DNA of 61,549 nt, from NCBI GenBank assembly GCA_900752815.1, contig CAADWS010000041.1, forward strand, positions 1-61,549. The letters run 5' to 3'. Position numbers and translations under genes: made by a program. The stretch is from Bacteroidaceae bacterium. GTDB taxonomy: Bacteria; Bacteroidota; Bacteroidia; Bacteroidales; Bacteroidaceae. The notes beneath the pieces are model-generated. The model made no database searches and was not told the origin of the DNA. It saw only the letters and a program-made list of their open reading frames with translations. Within the stretch, counting starts at the first letter, position 1, and the number at the start of each line of letters is the position of its first letter. Below, one piece after another: positions 27,247-35,030 of the stretch.

Positions 27247-27569
27247 GGCTTACATGTTTTATAAGGTTCTAACACTTCGTCCACATCCTCTTTGCTCCGG
27301 CACACGTTAACCGTGTGGCCCATGCCGCGCAGTTGGCGTATGCGTATCTTTTGCACCTCATTCAGTCTGCCGTCCTTGCTTTTCAGTTCCACCCAGAAAA
27401 CCACGCCGCCGGATAACAGGCAAATGCGGTCTGGATAACCCACCATGCCAGCGTTACTGTACTTTAGGCACACACCACCCATTTGTTTAACGCTGTCGCA
27501 CAGGTAGCGTTCTATCATCTTCTCCGATACATCGGCGTGCTTGACTATATTTGCTATGTTCTTTTTCAT
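27243..27569 (-). CDS. VRR-NUC domain nuclease
   Basis: About 108 residues from the ATG at 27569 (MKKNIANIVKHADVSEKMIERYL). The core SNAGMVGYPDRICLLSGGVVFWVELKSKDGRL contains the PD...ExK nuclease motif of the VRR-NUC family, which processes branched DNA in replication or repair. It overlaps the HNH gene by 4 nt. It follows the iteron region and primase-helicase gene. Confidence 0.88.
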   Translation of the reverse strand: MKKNIANIVKHADVSEKMIERYLCDSVKQMGGVCLKYSNAGMVGYPDRICLLSGGVVFWVELKSKDGRLNEVQKIRIRQLRGMGHTVNVCRSKEDVDEVLEPYKTCKP

Positions 27570-27691
27570 TGTAACTCTGTTTTTGTATTTCCCTATAATA
27601 CCTTTTACGCGCATACATATATGCGTTTTTATGCGTATAAGTGGGTATAACTCTATAAATCACATTAACTACATCTTACTACTACTTCTAT

Positions 27692-27853
27692 GGTTACATA
27701 GTCACATTTGCTTGTAAGTGCTTGATATTATGTTATTTACAGTGTAACTTTTTAATGTAACTAAATATGTAACCAAATTTTCGGTTACATTCGCTACTTT
27801 TAGGTTCACTGTAACTTTTATGCGTTTTCGGTTACAAATCATCTTCGGTTACA
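27692..27853. repeat. Cluster of eight TGTAAC(C)/GGTTACA repeats
   Basis: Copies occur as TGTAAC at 27743, 27756, 27768 and 27810, and as GGTTACA at 27692, 27783, 27830 and 27847. The last two are in the 3' end of the primase-helicase gene. The surrounding 27620-27830 is A+T-rich and noncoding. Mixed-orientation iterons beside a replication initiator suggest a phage replication origin, or an operator array. Confidence 0.6.
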
Positions 27854-30252
27854 TCGTTAATTCGCTCAAATGCTTTTTGTACACCATACCATCTGTCAGC
27901 GTGCCTACTTGCGCCCACTCGTTCCCAATTAGGCATATCCGCTATCAGCTTGCTAACTTTCCGTGTCAGGTACTTAAATTCCTTGTCTGCCATATCGCGG
28001 CCCAGTTGCTCGCAGACAAATTCGGCTGCGCAAACTCTGGTGCGCACCTCCACGCCCTCGGCTTGCAGTGGGTCCGGCGTGCGTATGTACCTGCGCCTGT
28101 CCGCTATGTCGCGTGTGGGCCAGTCAGCAGGCAGTTTCATATCCAGAAACTTGTACAACATAGCCACCATAGGGTCGTCGCTGTCATCGTTATATGCTTC
28201 CTGCCTCTGCCTTGCCTCGGCTTCTAATCGGTCATCTAAATACAGTTTTTCACCGCGCCTGTAATACTCCACGGCTTCTGCCCAAAGCTGGTCACGGTCA
28301 CGGTCTAACGCCGCCTGCCAGTCCTTGTGCTTCCGCAGTGCAGGGTCAACGGCGATAACCCAAAATCGCCGGTTCCCGTTGTCGCCTTTCAAAAACAGGG
28401 CTTCATTAGTAGTGCCGCAGAAAACGCACTGCCTCGGATGTTCGGCTTTGCGCCTGTCGTATGCGGCCCGGTATATGTCTATGCGCTTGGATAGGTAGGC
28501 TTTCACGCTCTCTACATCGCTGCGTTTGATACTGGCAAGTTCGCCCATTTCGATAATCCATGCGCCGCGCAGCTGGTCCATGCCCTCTTTGCCCTCAGTC
28601 GTGGTTATGCTGTCGTTAAACCAGCTGCCGCCCATCTTGCCCAACAGCGTAGATTTTCCGGCACCCTCCGGGCCTGTAAGGATTAAGCAGTAGTCATATT
28701 TGCAGCCCGGCTGGAATATGCGCGTAACCGCCGCCGTGAAATGCTTGCGCGTCATAGCCCGGTTCAGCTCCGTATCTTCCGCACCGATATAATCTATAAT
28801 CAGCCGCTCCAGCCGTGGCGTACCATCCCATTTTAGGCTGTTCAGATAGTCTTTGATAGGGTGGTAGCTGTGCCGTGTCAGTACGGCTGTAGTCGCATCA
28901 TAGATTTTGTCTTTTCCCGTTATGTCGTAGTTCCTTTCCAGCCATACACGCAAATTCGCATCGTCCCGGTCGCTCCAGTTCCTTGCCGACTTGTTCCACG
29001 GCAGACCGCCCACCACAGCGTCAAAGCCTGTAAACTCATCATGTATTATGTGGCCTTTCAGTGCAGGGTCATTTTCCAGTATCAGTATTATGTTTTGGAT
29101 GTTCCCCAGCAACTTGCCGGATTTTGTGTACTCCAAATCGGCTTTCCACTCATCGCTGTAATCATCCGGCACCTCCACGCTGCCGAAATCGTCAGCCACG
29201 GACGCGCTGCGCTCCCTTGCCATCAGCAGCTTTACGTTTTTGTCCTTGCTGGCAAATTCCTGCATTTCCGCATAAGACGGCTTGCGCGTTACGTCCGTTG
29301 CCCGGCTCCCCTCATCCTTGACACCGTACAGGTGTATGCGGCACAGGTCGAAAGCGTTGCACAGTTGACGGCTTGACGGGTCGGTTTCATGGTGACTGTA
29401 TGCAAACTTGTGTTCGTAACACACCAGACCGCCAGCCACGCTGCCCATCTTGTAGGTGTACCGCCCCGGCGTGCCTGTCGGCTCGTAGTAGTCACCTAAA
29501 AACCGCTCTATCGCTTCCTCTATGGTGTATGCCCGGCAAAATGCGCCGATTATGCCCTGCTTCTCGGTGGGGTCGCCTGCCTTTTTTATCTCATGTGCTA
29601 TTACCGTGTTCTCACGGCTTGACATCGGCCACGCACTCACATCGAACGGGTCAACATATTGCGCCAGTATCTTGTCAACGTTGCACGCCGGGCCGTCCTG
29701 CCACTCAAACACATAGTCCGCGTCCTTTGAAGTGCTGGGCCAGTAGAAAAGTCGCGGTAGTTCATAGGTCGTGTCATCGAAAAGGTCTATACCCAGCTCG
29801 GCTGCAATTTTCCGGCAAATAGGCTCGTATTCGGCTGGCGTTACCTGTCGGCTCAACGGAAATACCAGACGGTAGCGCGGTGTTTCCTTGCTGTGCTTGT
29901 GCGTGCTGTACAGCATGGCCGCGAAGTTGAAAGCCATAGTAAAGTCATCCCAGACGTTCACCGTACCATAGTCTATATCCAGTGTGGCTACACTGCGGTA
30001 CAGCACGTTTGTATTTTTTCGTATGCCGCCACTTAGATAGCCGCCGACAAAGCCGCCCACGTCCTTAATGTTGCTTTGCTCCTCACGGCTCATGCGTGCG
30101 TACTCCGCTGCCGTTTCGCCGGTGCGTTTCGTTTCGCTGCATCGCTCTAATAGTTCGCTCCATTGCCAGTGTCGGTTACGCCACTTCTTAGATGTGCGCG
30201 TGTGGGCCGTGGCCAAATCTACCGTAAAATCATATTTCAGCTTAAATTTCAT
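27832..30252 (-). CDS. Primase-helicase replication protein (VirE/SF3-type)
   Basis: An 806-residue protein. The N-terminal half has the archaeo-eukaryotic-primase/BT4734-like pattern with the acidic LDIDYG strand (91-96) and TPRYRLVFPLS. The C-terminal half is a VirE-type P-loop helicase with GPEGAGKST (527-535), then WIIEMGEL and FCGTTNEALFLKGDNGNRRFW. It should prime and unwind phage DNA. A cluster of short repeats follows it, which fits an origin near the initiator gene. Confidence 0.88.
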   Translation of the reverse strand: MKFKLKYDFTVDLATAHTRTSKKWRNRHWQWSELLERCSETKRTGETAAEYARMSREEQSNIKDVGGFVGGYLSGGIRKNTNVLYRSVATLDIDYGTVNVWDDFTMAFNFAAMLYSTHKHSKETPRYRLVFPLSRQVTPAEYEPICRKIAAELGIDLFDDTTYELPRLFYWPSTSKDADYVFEWQDGPACNVDKILAQYVDPFDVSAWPMSSRENTVIAHEIKKAGDPTEKQGIIGAFCRAYTIEEAIERFLGDYYEPTGTPGRYTYKMGSVAGGLVCYEHKFAYSHHETDPSSRQLCNAFDLCRIHLYGVKDEGSRATDVTRKPSYAEMQEFASKDKNVKLLMARERSASVADDFGSVEVPDDYSDEWKADLEYTKSGKLLGNIQNIILILENDPALKGHIIHDEFTGFDAVVGGLPWNKSARNWSDRDDANLRVWLERNYDITGKDKIYDATTAVLTRHSYHPIKDYLNSLKWDGTPRLERLIIDYIGAEDTELNRAMTRKHFTAAVTRIFQPGCKYDYCLILTGPEGAGKSTLLGKMGGSWFNDSITTTEGKEGMDQLRGAWIIEMGELASIKRSDVESVKAYLSKRIDIYRAAYDRRKAEHPRQCVFCGTTNEALFLKGDNGNRRFWVIAVDPALRKHKDWQAALDRDRDQLWAEAVEYYRRGEKLYLDDRLEAEARQRQEAYNDDSDDPMVAMLYKFLDMKLPADWPTRDIADRRRYIRTPDPLQAEGVEVRTRVCAAEFVCEQLGRDMADKEFKYLTRKVSKLIADMPNWERVGASRHADRWYGVQKAFERINDVTEDDL

Positions 30253-30445
30253 TGTTCAGAATGTTAGTGAAATAGTCCACGTCTTTGCTATCGCAGTATA
30301 TCGTTATCGCTTTCAAATGGTTTTCGCCTTTGCCTACTCTCAATGCGTAGGGTGTGGCCTCATCATCCAGACGGTCATACAATCTGTGCAGCTGCTCGGA
30401 CGTCACCTGTGCCGGTATGCTGCTTAAATTCTCGTTATCGTTCAT
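30242..30445 (-). CDS. 67-residue hypothetical protein
   Basis: A short acidic protein (MNDNENLSSIPAQVTSEQLHRLYDRLDDEATPYAL...), with no family recognised. It overlaps the primase-helicase start by 11 nt and lies 3 bp after the methyltransferase end, so it is translated within the same unit. Confidence 0.55.
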   Translation of the reverse strand: MNDNENLSSIPAQVTSEQLHRLYDRLDDEATPYALRVGKGENHLKAITIYCDSKDVDYFTNILNNEI

Positions 30446-30448
30446 AGT

Positions 30449-30940
30449 TCAGTCCTCCGGGATATAATCTATACAGCCGTCCTGCGCATCGTCCACTGCG
30501 TTGTCAGTTAGGCTACATTCACTACCCATATAGGTATGTATGCAAAGCAGGCAGTTACCGCAGTTTTTCGTCTTGCTCTCTGCCTCCGGCTTTGCCTGTA
30601 AGTCCAGAAAAGATAAGATGTGTACTATCACCTCTATAGTCCAGCCGTTACCCAACATTTTGTACTGCTGGGTGTTGCTGCACTCCCATTTGTACCAGTC
30701 CGGCACTGTCTGTAGCCGTGCGCACTCGGTAGGGGTCAGCCGCCTAACTCTTATGGCGGGCGCGTTTTCGTCTGCTATGGCGTATGCGCCGCCGGTAATG
30801 GTAGCGCAGCACGCCGGGGCTTTATGGCTTATGTCATACACCCTGTTTTGTTGGTAGGGCTGCTGCCCGTTATTGCTTTCGCCGCTTGGATTTAATTGTT
30901 TCGCTGTATTTTTCATAACCAAATTATTTTTTTTTGCCAC
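30449..30940 (-). CDS. C5 DNA methyltransferase, C-terminal fragment
   Basis: A frame with a GTG start, encoding motifs IX-X of a cytosine-5 methyltransferase: VRRLTPTECARLQTVPDWYKWE and YKMLGNGWTIEVIVHIL. It is fused to a C-terminal Cys-rich tail (CGNCLLCIHTYMGSEC). It is out of frame with the preceding fragment only because of nine A in a row; ten or seven would join them. On its own it lacks the catalytic core. Confidence 0.75.
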   Translation of the reverse strand: MAKKNNLVMKNTAKQLNPSGESNNGQQPYQQNRVYDISHKAPACCATITGGAYAIADENAPAIRVRRLTPTECARLQTVPDWYKWECSNTQQYKMLGNGWTIEVIVHILSFLDLQAKPEAESKTKNCGNCLLCIHTYMGSECSLTDNAVDDAQDGCIDYIPED

Positions 30941-31140
30941 GCATTAGCGGTCATGGTGGGTGCTTTGTCGGTGTATATCTTTCCGGCGTTGTTCCCACGC
31001 GGCCGCTGCATTATCATGTTATCTTTTGCCACAGTCGTTAAACAGTTCGTTTTTCCCTTTACCGGGCTTTCCTCTATGTGTTGAGGCTCGCCCCGGTATG
31101 CTCTGCCTCGTATTGCTACGCACACTATTTCAGTTTTCAT
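30913..31140 (-). CDS. C5 DNA methyltransferase, target-recognition fragment
   Basis: A 75-residue frame (MKTEIVCVAIRGRAYRGEPQHIEESPVKGKTNCLTTVAKDN) that corresponds to the repeated NCLTTVxKDN/PTMTANxWQ part between the catalytic and C-terminal motifs of phage methyltransferases. Its ATG overlaps, as ATGA, a stop in the frame that the preceding fragment would follow with nine G. It ends just after the A9 tract. Confidence 0.65.
   Translation of the reverse strand: MKTEIVCVAIRGRAYRGEPQHIEESPVKGKTNCLTTVAKDNMIMQRPRGNNAGKIYTDKAPTMTANAWQKKIIWL
30927..30935 (-). repeat. A9 homopolymer tract at methyltransferase break 3
   Basis: Nine A (coding strand) separate TANAWQKK in one frame from NNLVMKNTAK in the other. 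A change to ten or seven restores one frame. Confidence 0.8.
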
Positions 31141-31158
31141 CGCTCGGATAGTATCAAA

Positions 31159-31584
31159 TCATCTACTCCCTTGCCTCCTACTTTCAGCGCGTGCATCTTC
31201 CCCCCCCCCTGTGTGGAAAACGGCCCCGAAGCCGTTACCGGCTTTCTCGTTCCGGGCTTTGTGTTCTAATAGCGTCTGCACCGTCTTGTCGGATAGGTAA
31301 TACTTTTCGTCCACATCCGCGTCATCCTCCAGAATGTCACGCAGCAGTATTCCCCGGTCTTTTGGCTGCGGTATGGCCGTGTACAAATCGCCTAACAGCG
31401 TTTTGCCGGTGCGTATGTTAGTCCAGTATATGCGTTTGCGTATCTGCGCAGAAACTAACGCGCTGTTGATGTGTACGCCCTGTAGTCCTATCGCCTCGGA
31501 TAACACCTTTTCCCATTTCTTGCCCATTTCCACGTTTTCAAGCAAAAAGTAAACATCTGGGTTACACCCCCCCCCGTATTTCAT
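31159..31584 (-). CDS. C5 DNA methyltransferase, middle fragment (ENV motif)
   Basis: A frame starting just upstream of the G9 tract and carrying the ENV motif (VYFLLENVEMGKKW) and RKRIYWTNI, which follow the PCQ loop in C5 methyltransferases. After a G10 tract it runs into an apparently wrong frame (EDARAESRRQGSR). With nine G it would instead read KMHALKVGGKGVDDLILSER, which resembles the normal continuation. Confidence 0.72.
   Translation of the reverse strand: MKYGGGCNPDVYFLLENVEMGKKWEKVLSEAIGLQGVHINSALVSAQIRKRIYWTNIRTGKTLLGDLYTAIPQPKDRGILLRDILEDDADVDEKYYLSDKTVQTLLEHKARNEKAGNGFGAVFHTGGGEDARAESRRQGSR
31200..31209 (-). repeat. G10 homopolymer tract at methyltransferase break 2
   Basis: Ten G (coding strand) after VFHT. 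Nine would continue as KMHALKVGGKGVDDL, which looks like the expected methyltransferase sequence. Confidence 0.8.
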
Positions 31585-31954
31585 TTAGTATTCTGACATA
31601 CTCCCAAAATAGGTAGCTTTGCCCCTCAAACTCAAAGCCTGCCTGTTTCAGTTCTAAATACCGCTCCAGCGTATATACTTCTTCGTTCTGCTTGGTACTC
31701 ATGCCTGCACGCTTCCCGGCAAAGCTGAAAGACTGGCACGGACTGCCGCCCATCAGCAAATCTATATGCCCCAGCCGCCGTGCGTCTATGTTGCGCACAT
31801 CGCCTAACTGTATCGTGTCTGGAAAGTTTAGCATGGTTTGGGCTATGGCAAACTTATCTACTTCGCTGGCATAGTATTTATCCACCTTAATGCCCAGCTG
31901 TCGTAGCGCGATTTGTCCGCAGCTCATGCCGTCAAATAAACTTAGTACAATCAT
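31562..31954 (-). CDS. C5 DNA methyltransferase, N-terminal catalytic fragment
   Basis: A 130-residue frame with the SAM-binding motif (MIVLSLFDGMSCGQIAL) and the catalytic Cys loop GGSPCQSFSFAG. It ends six codons after NEIRGG at the G9 tract. With eight or eleven G the frame would run on into the ENV-containing fragment. The whole locus 30449-31954 (1.5 kb) has the size of one complete enzyme of about 500 residues. Confidence 0.8.
   Translation of the reverse strand: MIVLSLFDGMSCGQIALRQLGIKVDKYYASEVDKFAIAQTMLNFPDTIQLGDVRNIDARRLGHIDLLMGGSPCQSFSFAGKRAGMSTKQNEEVYTLERYLELKQAGFEFEGQSYLFWEYVRILNEIRGGV
31567..31575 (-). repeat. G9 homopolymer tract at methyltransferase break 1
   Basis: Nine G (coding strand) between NEIR and CNPDVYFLLENV. 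Eight or eleven would fuse the PCQ and ENV parts in frame. Such long G tracts are classical slipped-strand switching sites. Confidence 0.82.
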
Positions 31955-32043
31955 ATTTTAATAGTGTTCTAATTCGGGAAATAGTGATAACTGTCTTTCC
32001 CAAAACTACAGGATGCAAAGTATTTCATATCTGACTATTTAAT

Positions 32044-32061
32044 GCCCGGCTTTCGCCGGGC
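32044..32061 (-). promoter_or_regulatory. VR2-associated hairpin with GRNA tetraloop
   Basis: A perfect 7-bp stem (GCCCGGC/GCCGGGC) with a loop that reads GAAA on the minus strand, 41 bp downstream of variable repeat 2 and followed by the 17-mer TAAAGTTTAACTACTAA (32062-32078). Stem length, loop type and distance copy those at variable repeat 1 although the stem sequence differs. The 120-bp gap up to the methyltransferase gene holds nothing else obvious. Confidence 0.75.
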
Positions 32062-32081
32062 TAAAGTTTAACTACTAAAGA

Positions 32082-32741
32082 TTAACTGTTTAGGGGTAAA
32101 AATGCTGAAACGGGCCTAACCCTATACTGGCTCGTGGCCTTAGTGGTGTTGGTCGCGTAGCCATCGTAGAGGTACAAACCCCACGCATCGGTCGCGCTGT
32201 ATTGCGTGCTGCTCCAGTACCAATCATCGTGCAGCGGTTCGCCGCCTACGGCTTTCAGCGCAGCGTTAATCTGGGTAAAATGCGTCAGAATAAAATACAG
32301 TTCACCTAAACTGGGTATGTACTCATCATCAGATATACCCATGTTCAGAATGTCGCGTATATCGTCCGTGGCGGCTTTGCCGTCCATATCCTCTGCGGCT
32401 TGGTGGTAGTTGGTGATAAAGCGCGTGCCGCCTTGCTGGGTTGTCAGCTCTATGCCATTATCGCTAATATCTTCTGTCGCCAAAATCAGCGATTTACCGC
32501 CGAAGTTAACGCCTATACCCGTGCAACCCTGCGCCGATACTTCCTGCCCGGTAAACAGTACAGCGTGTTTCCCGTACATTATATAAATGCCGTCTGCCAG
32601 TTTCGTAGTACCTGCTATCGACTGGCTCTGTGGTTCGTCACCTGCTACAAAGTCGTAGCACTTTTTGGCGTTGTCTACATCATAGTTATTTGCTTTCAGC
32701 AACTCATAACGCAAATTCTGTCTGTCACTTAAATTGTTCAT
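32082..32741 (-). CDS. DGR variable protein 2 (early-region C-type-lectin-like protein)
   Basis: A 219-residue protein with an N-terminus unlike variable protein 1 (MNNLSDRQNLRYELLKANNYDVDNAKKCYDFV) and no signal peptide. The C-terminal DUF1566-like domain (DDEYIPSLGELYFILTHFTQINAALKAV... DWYWSST) ends in a variable repeat and RVRPVSAFLPLNS. The region between is only loosely like variable protein 1. It lies between a 110-residue unknown gene and the methyltransferase, in the replication region 28 kb from the reverse transcriptase. A role in the virion is therefore not obvious; it may act inside the host cell or bind phage or host proteins. Confidence 0.88.
   Translation of the reverse strand: MNNLSDRQNLRYELLKANNYDVDNAKKCYDFVAGDEPQSQSIAGTTKLADGIYIMYGKHAVLFTGQEVSAQGCTGIGVNFGGKSLILATEDISDNGIELTTQQGGTRFITNYHQAAEDMDGKAATDDIRDILNMGISDDEYIPSLGELYFILTHFTQINAALKAVGGEPLHDDWYWSSTQYSATDAWGLYLYDGYATNTTKATSQYRVRPVSAFLPLNS
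32103..32201 (-). repeat. DGR variable repeat 2 (VR2)
   Basis: Aligns without gaps to TR 4155-4253. All 12 differences are at template adenines. The pattern of changed sites differs from variable repeat 1 (5 of the changed columns carry different bases or are changed in only one), so the two were mutated separately. The 3' invariant end is identical in all three copies. Confidence 0.93.
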
Positions 32742-32742
32742 A

Positions 32743-33075
32743 TCAATACTGGTTTAATTTGTTAATGTTCTTTGCCACTTTCTTTACACACTCATCACCT
32801 ACATAGGTGTTAGCTGCTTCGCCGTGTGCGCTTAGTATTTCGTCATCCAGCGCATCGCCGAAGTTGTGGAAAAAGCACAAAAACTTAGTGCCGTTGGAAA
32901 GTTCCACGATATACGGTTTATCGCCGTTGTACTCGAAATCTCCTTTTTCACAACCGCTGACGCTTACCGTGTAGTTAGGGTTAAACTCTATTACGTCATG
33001 GTGCGCAGTCCAGCGTTTATCACCGTACCGCTTTATAGCGGCATAGTAAAACCTTAAAAATCTTCTGTCTGTCAT
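32743..33075 (-). CDS. 110-residue hypothetical protein, DGR-target neighbour
   Basis: Soluble protein (MTDRRFLRFYYAAIKRYGDKRWTAHHDVIEFNPNYTVSVSGCEKG...) with no family recognised. It starts 4 bp after the polymerase stop and ends 1 bp before the variable protein 2 start, so the two are probably co-translated and may work together. Confidence 0.6.
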   Translation of the reverse strand: MTDRRFLRFYYAAIKRYGDKRWTAHHDVIEFNPNYTVSVSGCEKGDFEYNGDKPYIVELSNGTKFLCFFHNFGDALDDEILSAHGEAANTYVGDECVKKVAKNINKLNQY

Positions 33076-33079
33076 ACTC

Positions 33080-35026
33080 TTAGTCTTTTAGGTAATAAGG
33101 TGTCGTGTAGCCTGCGCCTTTCAGTGGTAGGTCACGGCACCAGTCAATAGGTTTGCTAAAAATCGCCTCCACGCTCTGTAGTGTCTGCCCCGGTTCGGCT
33201 TCTACTACTATCTCATCGTGGATATGGAAAACAATGTGCAGCCCTGCATCCTCTGCACGCAGAATGATATGCCCCAGAATGTCACGGGCTATGGCTTGTA
33301 CAACGTTCTCGGTCAGCTTGCCGCCGTAGGTGCGTATCTTTTCCCACTTCTTCGTAGTCTGGTTCAGCCCTTCGTACTCGATAATCTCGTGGTCGCCTCT
33401 CCAGCCATCGTTACTTTCCATGCCGATACCGGCGCGTGGGTAACAGATAGTGCGCCCGGACGGCAGGGTTACCAGCAGCATACCCCAGCGGTACGATACG
33501 ACTATGCCCCTGTTAATGGTGATACGTTCCCCGGTCTTTATGGCTCTTACGGCTGCGGTTTCAATGATAGCCCAGAACTTGACTATACGGGTGTTCGCAG
33601 ACCGCCAGCGTACTACTATGTCCTTTTCTTCCGTCTGGCTTAATCCCATGCGGCTACCGCCCATGTTTTCCAGTGCGGCCACGCCGCCACCGTAGCCCAA
33701 TGCAAGCACGGCTATCTTACCCTTTTGCCGCAGTTCCGCATTTTCGCCGTGCTTCTCTACCTTGCAGTGAAACATTTGCCCTGCGGTAGCACAGTATATG
33801 TCACCGCCTGCACGGAAAACATCCAAAACCCACTGCTCGCCAGCCAGCCACGCTATTACACGCGCTTCTATGGCTGAAAAGTCGCAGACATGGAAAGTGC
33901 AGCCGGGCTTGGCGATAAACGCCGTGCGTATCAGTTCGGATAGTACATAAGTGGGGTTAGCGTAGTTCAGCTCGAAATCGTCCAAATCGCCTGCCTTAAC
34001 CAGACTGCGCGCGTAGTCCAAATCGGGCAAATGGTTCTGCGGTAGGTTCTGCACCTGTACCAGCCTGCCAGCCCACCGCCCGGTACGTGCCGCGCCGCAG
34101 AACTGTAACAGACCGTGTATGCGTCCATCATCGCAGACACATTCCAGCATAGCACAGTATTTCTTCGTTGAGGTCTTACCCATTTCGCGCCGTATGCCTA
34201 ATACTTTTTGCGCTTTCGGCCAGTAGATAAGCTGGTTTTCCAAATCGTCCAGATTTTTTTTGTTTAAGCTGTCAACCGACATACCCGTAGCCTTGTGCAG
34301 CCAGTCTTTTATCTGTGCCGGGCTGTTCGGGTTTTCCAGACCCGTTAGTGCTTTGGCTTCATCTAACAGCTGCGCTTTGTATTCGTCATCAAAGCGCGTG
34401 GCATTTTCTGCCAGCTGCCTATCTAACAGCACGCCCCGGTCGTTGATAATCTGGTCAACCGTGTACAGCCTTTCGTCAAATGCGGCTGGCTCCAGCCTGC
34501 GCACTTTCGCCAAAATCTGCTGCTCTACTTCGACATCACGGATATTGTATTGTTTGAAAATATCCCATCTGTCCGGCGCATCGCTTGGTAAGTGCCGTTT
34601 GCCTTTGGTCGGTGTGGAAAAATAGCGGATAAGCGTTTTACCCTCTTTCATTTTTCCGTTTTCCAGCCTCAACACTTCGCCGCATTGCTCCAGCGATAAC
34701 GGCAGACCCATGCGTGCAGCACGTACCATCGTGCATTTCCACTGTGCAGGGTCTAACGGTTTGCCGAAAAAGTACCTGCCTATGCAGACGCGCTCGAAAG
34801 CCGCATTAAATGCCGTCTTGACTACTTCCGGGTCGGTCAGTGCGGCAAATACTTCGGGTGGTATCTGTTCGCCCTGCGCCAAATCCACGCACGATACCGG
34901 GCCGCTATCCACGCAGTAGCCAAACAGCAGTATAGCGAAGTCCGGGGCCTCCACATAGCGGTAAACGCCGCACTTTGTAAGGTCGTGGCTGCTGTAGGTT
35001 TCTATGTCTATCCCTATCTCGCGCAT
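33080..35026 (-). CDS. Phage DNA polymerase, family A
   Basis: A 648-residue replicative polymerase. The N-terminal 3'-5' exonuclease starts with IGIDIETYSSHDL (Exo I Asp/Glu). The polymerase domain shows motif A HVCDFSAIEARVIAWLAGE, motif B RQKGKIAVLALGYGGG and motif C FHIHDEIVVE. It replicates phage DNA with the primase-helicase. It sits between the MazG-like and the unknown/variable protein genes with 4-5 bp gaps. Confidence 0.94.
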   Translation of the reverse strand: MREIGIDIETYSSHDLTKCGVYRYVEAPDFAILLFGYCVDSGPVSCVDLAQGEQIPPEVFAALTDPEVVKTAFNAAFERVCIGRYFFGKPLDPAQWKCTMVRAARMGLPLSLEQCGEVLRLENGKMKEGKTLIRYFSTPTKGKRHLPSDAPDRWDIFKQYNIRDVEVEQQILAKVRRLEPAAFDERLYTVDQIINDRGVLLDRQLAENATRFDDEYKAQLLDEAKALTGLENPNSPAQIKDWLHKATGMSVDSLNKKNLDDLENQLIYWPKAQKVLGIRREMGKTSTKKYCAMLECVCDDGRIHGLLQFCGAARTGRWAGRLVQVQNLPQNHLPDLDYARSLVKAGDLDDFELNYANPTYVLSELIRTAFIAKPGCTFHVCDFSAIEARVIAWLAGEQWVLDVFRAGGDIYCATAGQMFHCKVEKHGENAELRQKGKIAVLALGYGGGVAALENMGGSRMGLSQTEEKDIVVRWRSANTRIVKFWAIIETAAVRAIKTGERITINRGIVVSYRWGMLLVTLPSGRTICYPRAGIGMESNDGWRGDHEIIEYEGLNQTTKKWEKIRTYGGKLTENVVQAIARDILGHIILRAEDAGLHIVFHIHDEIVVEAEPGQTLQSVEAIFSKPIDWCRDLPLKGAGYTTPYYLKD

Positions 35027-35030
35027 CCGG

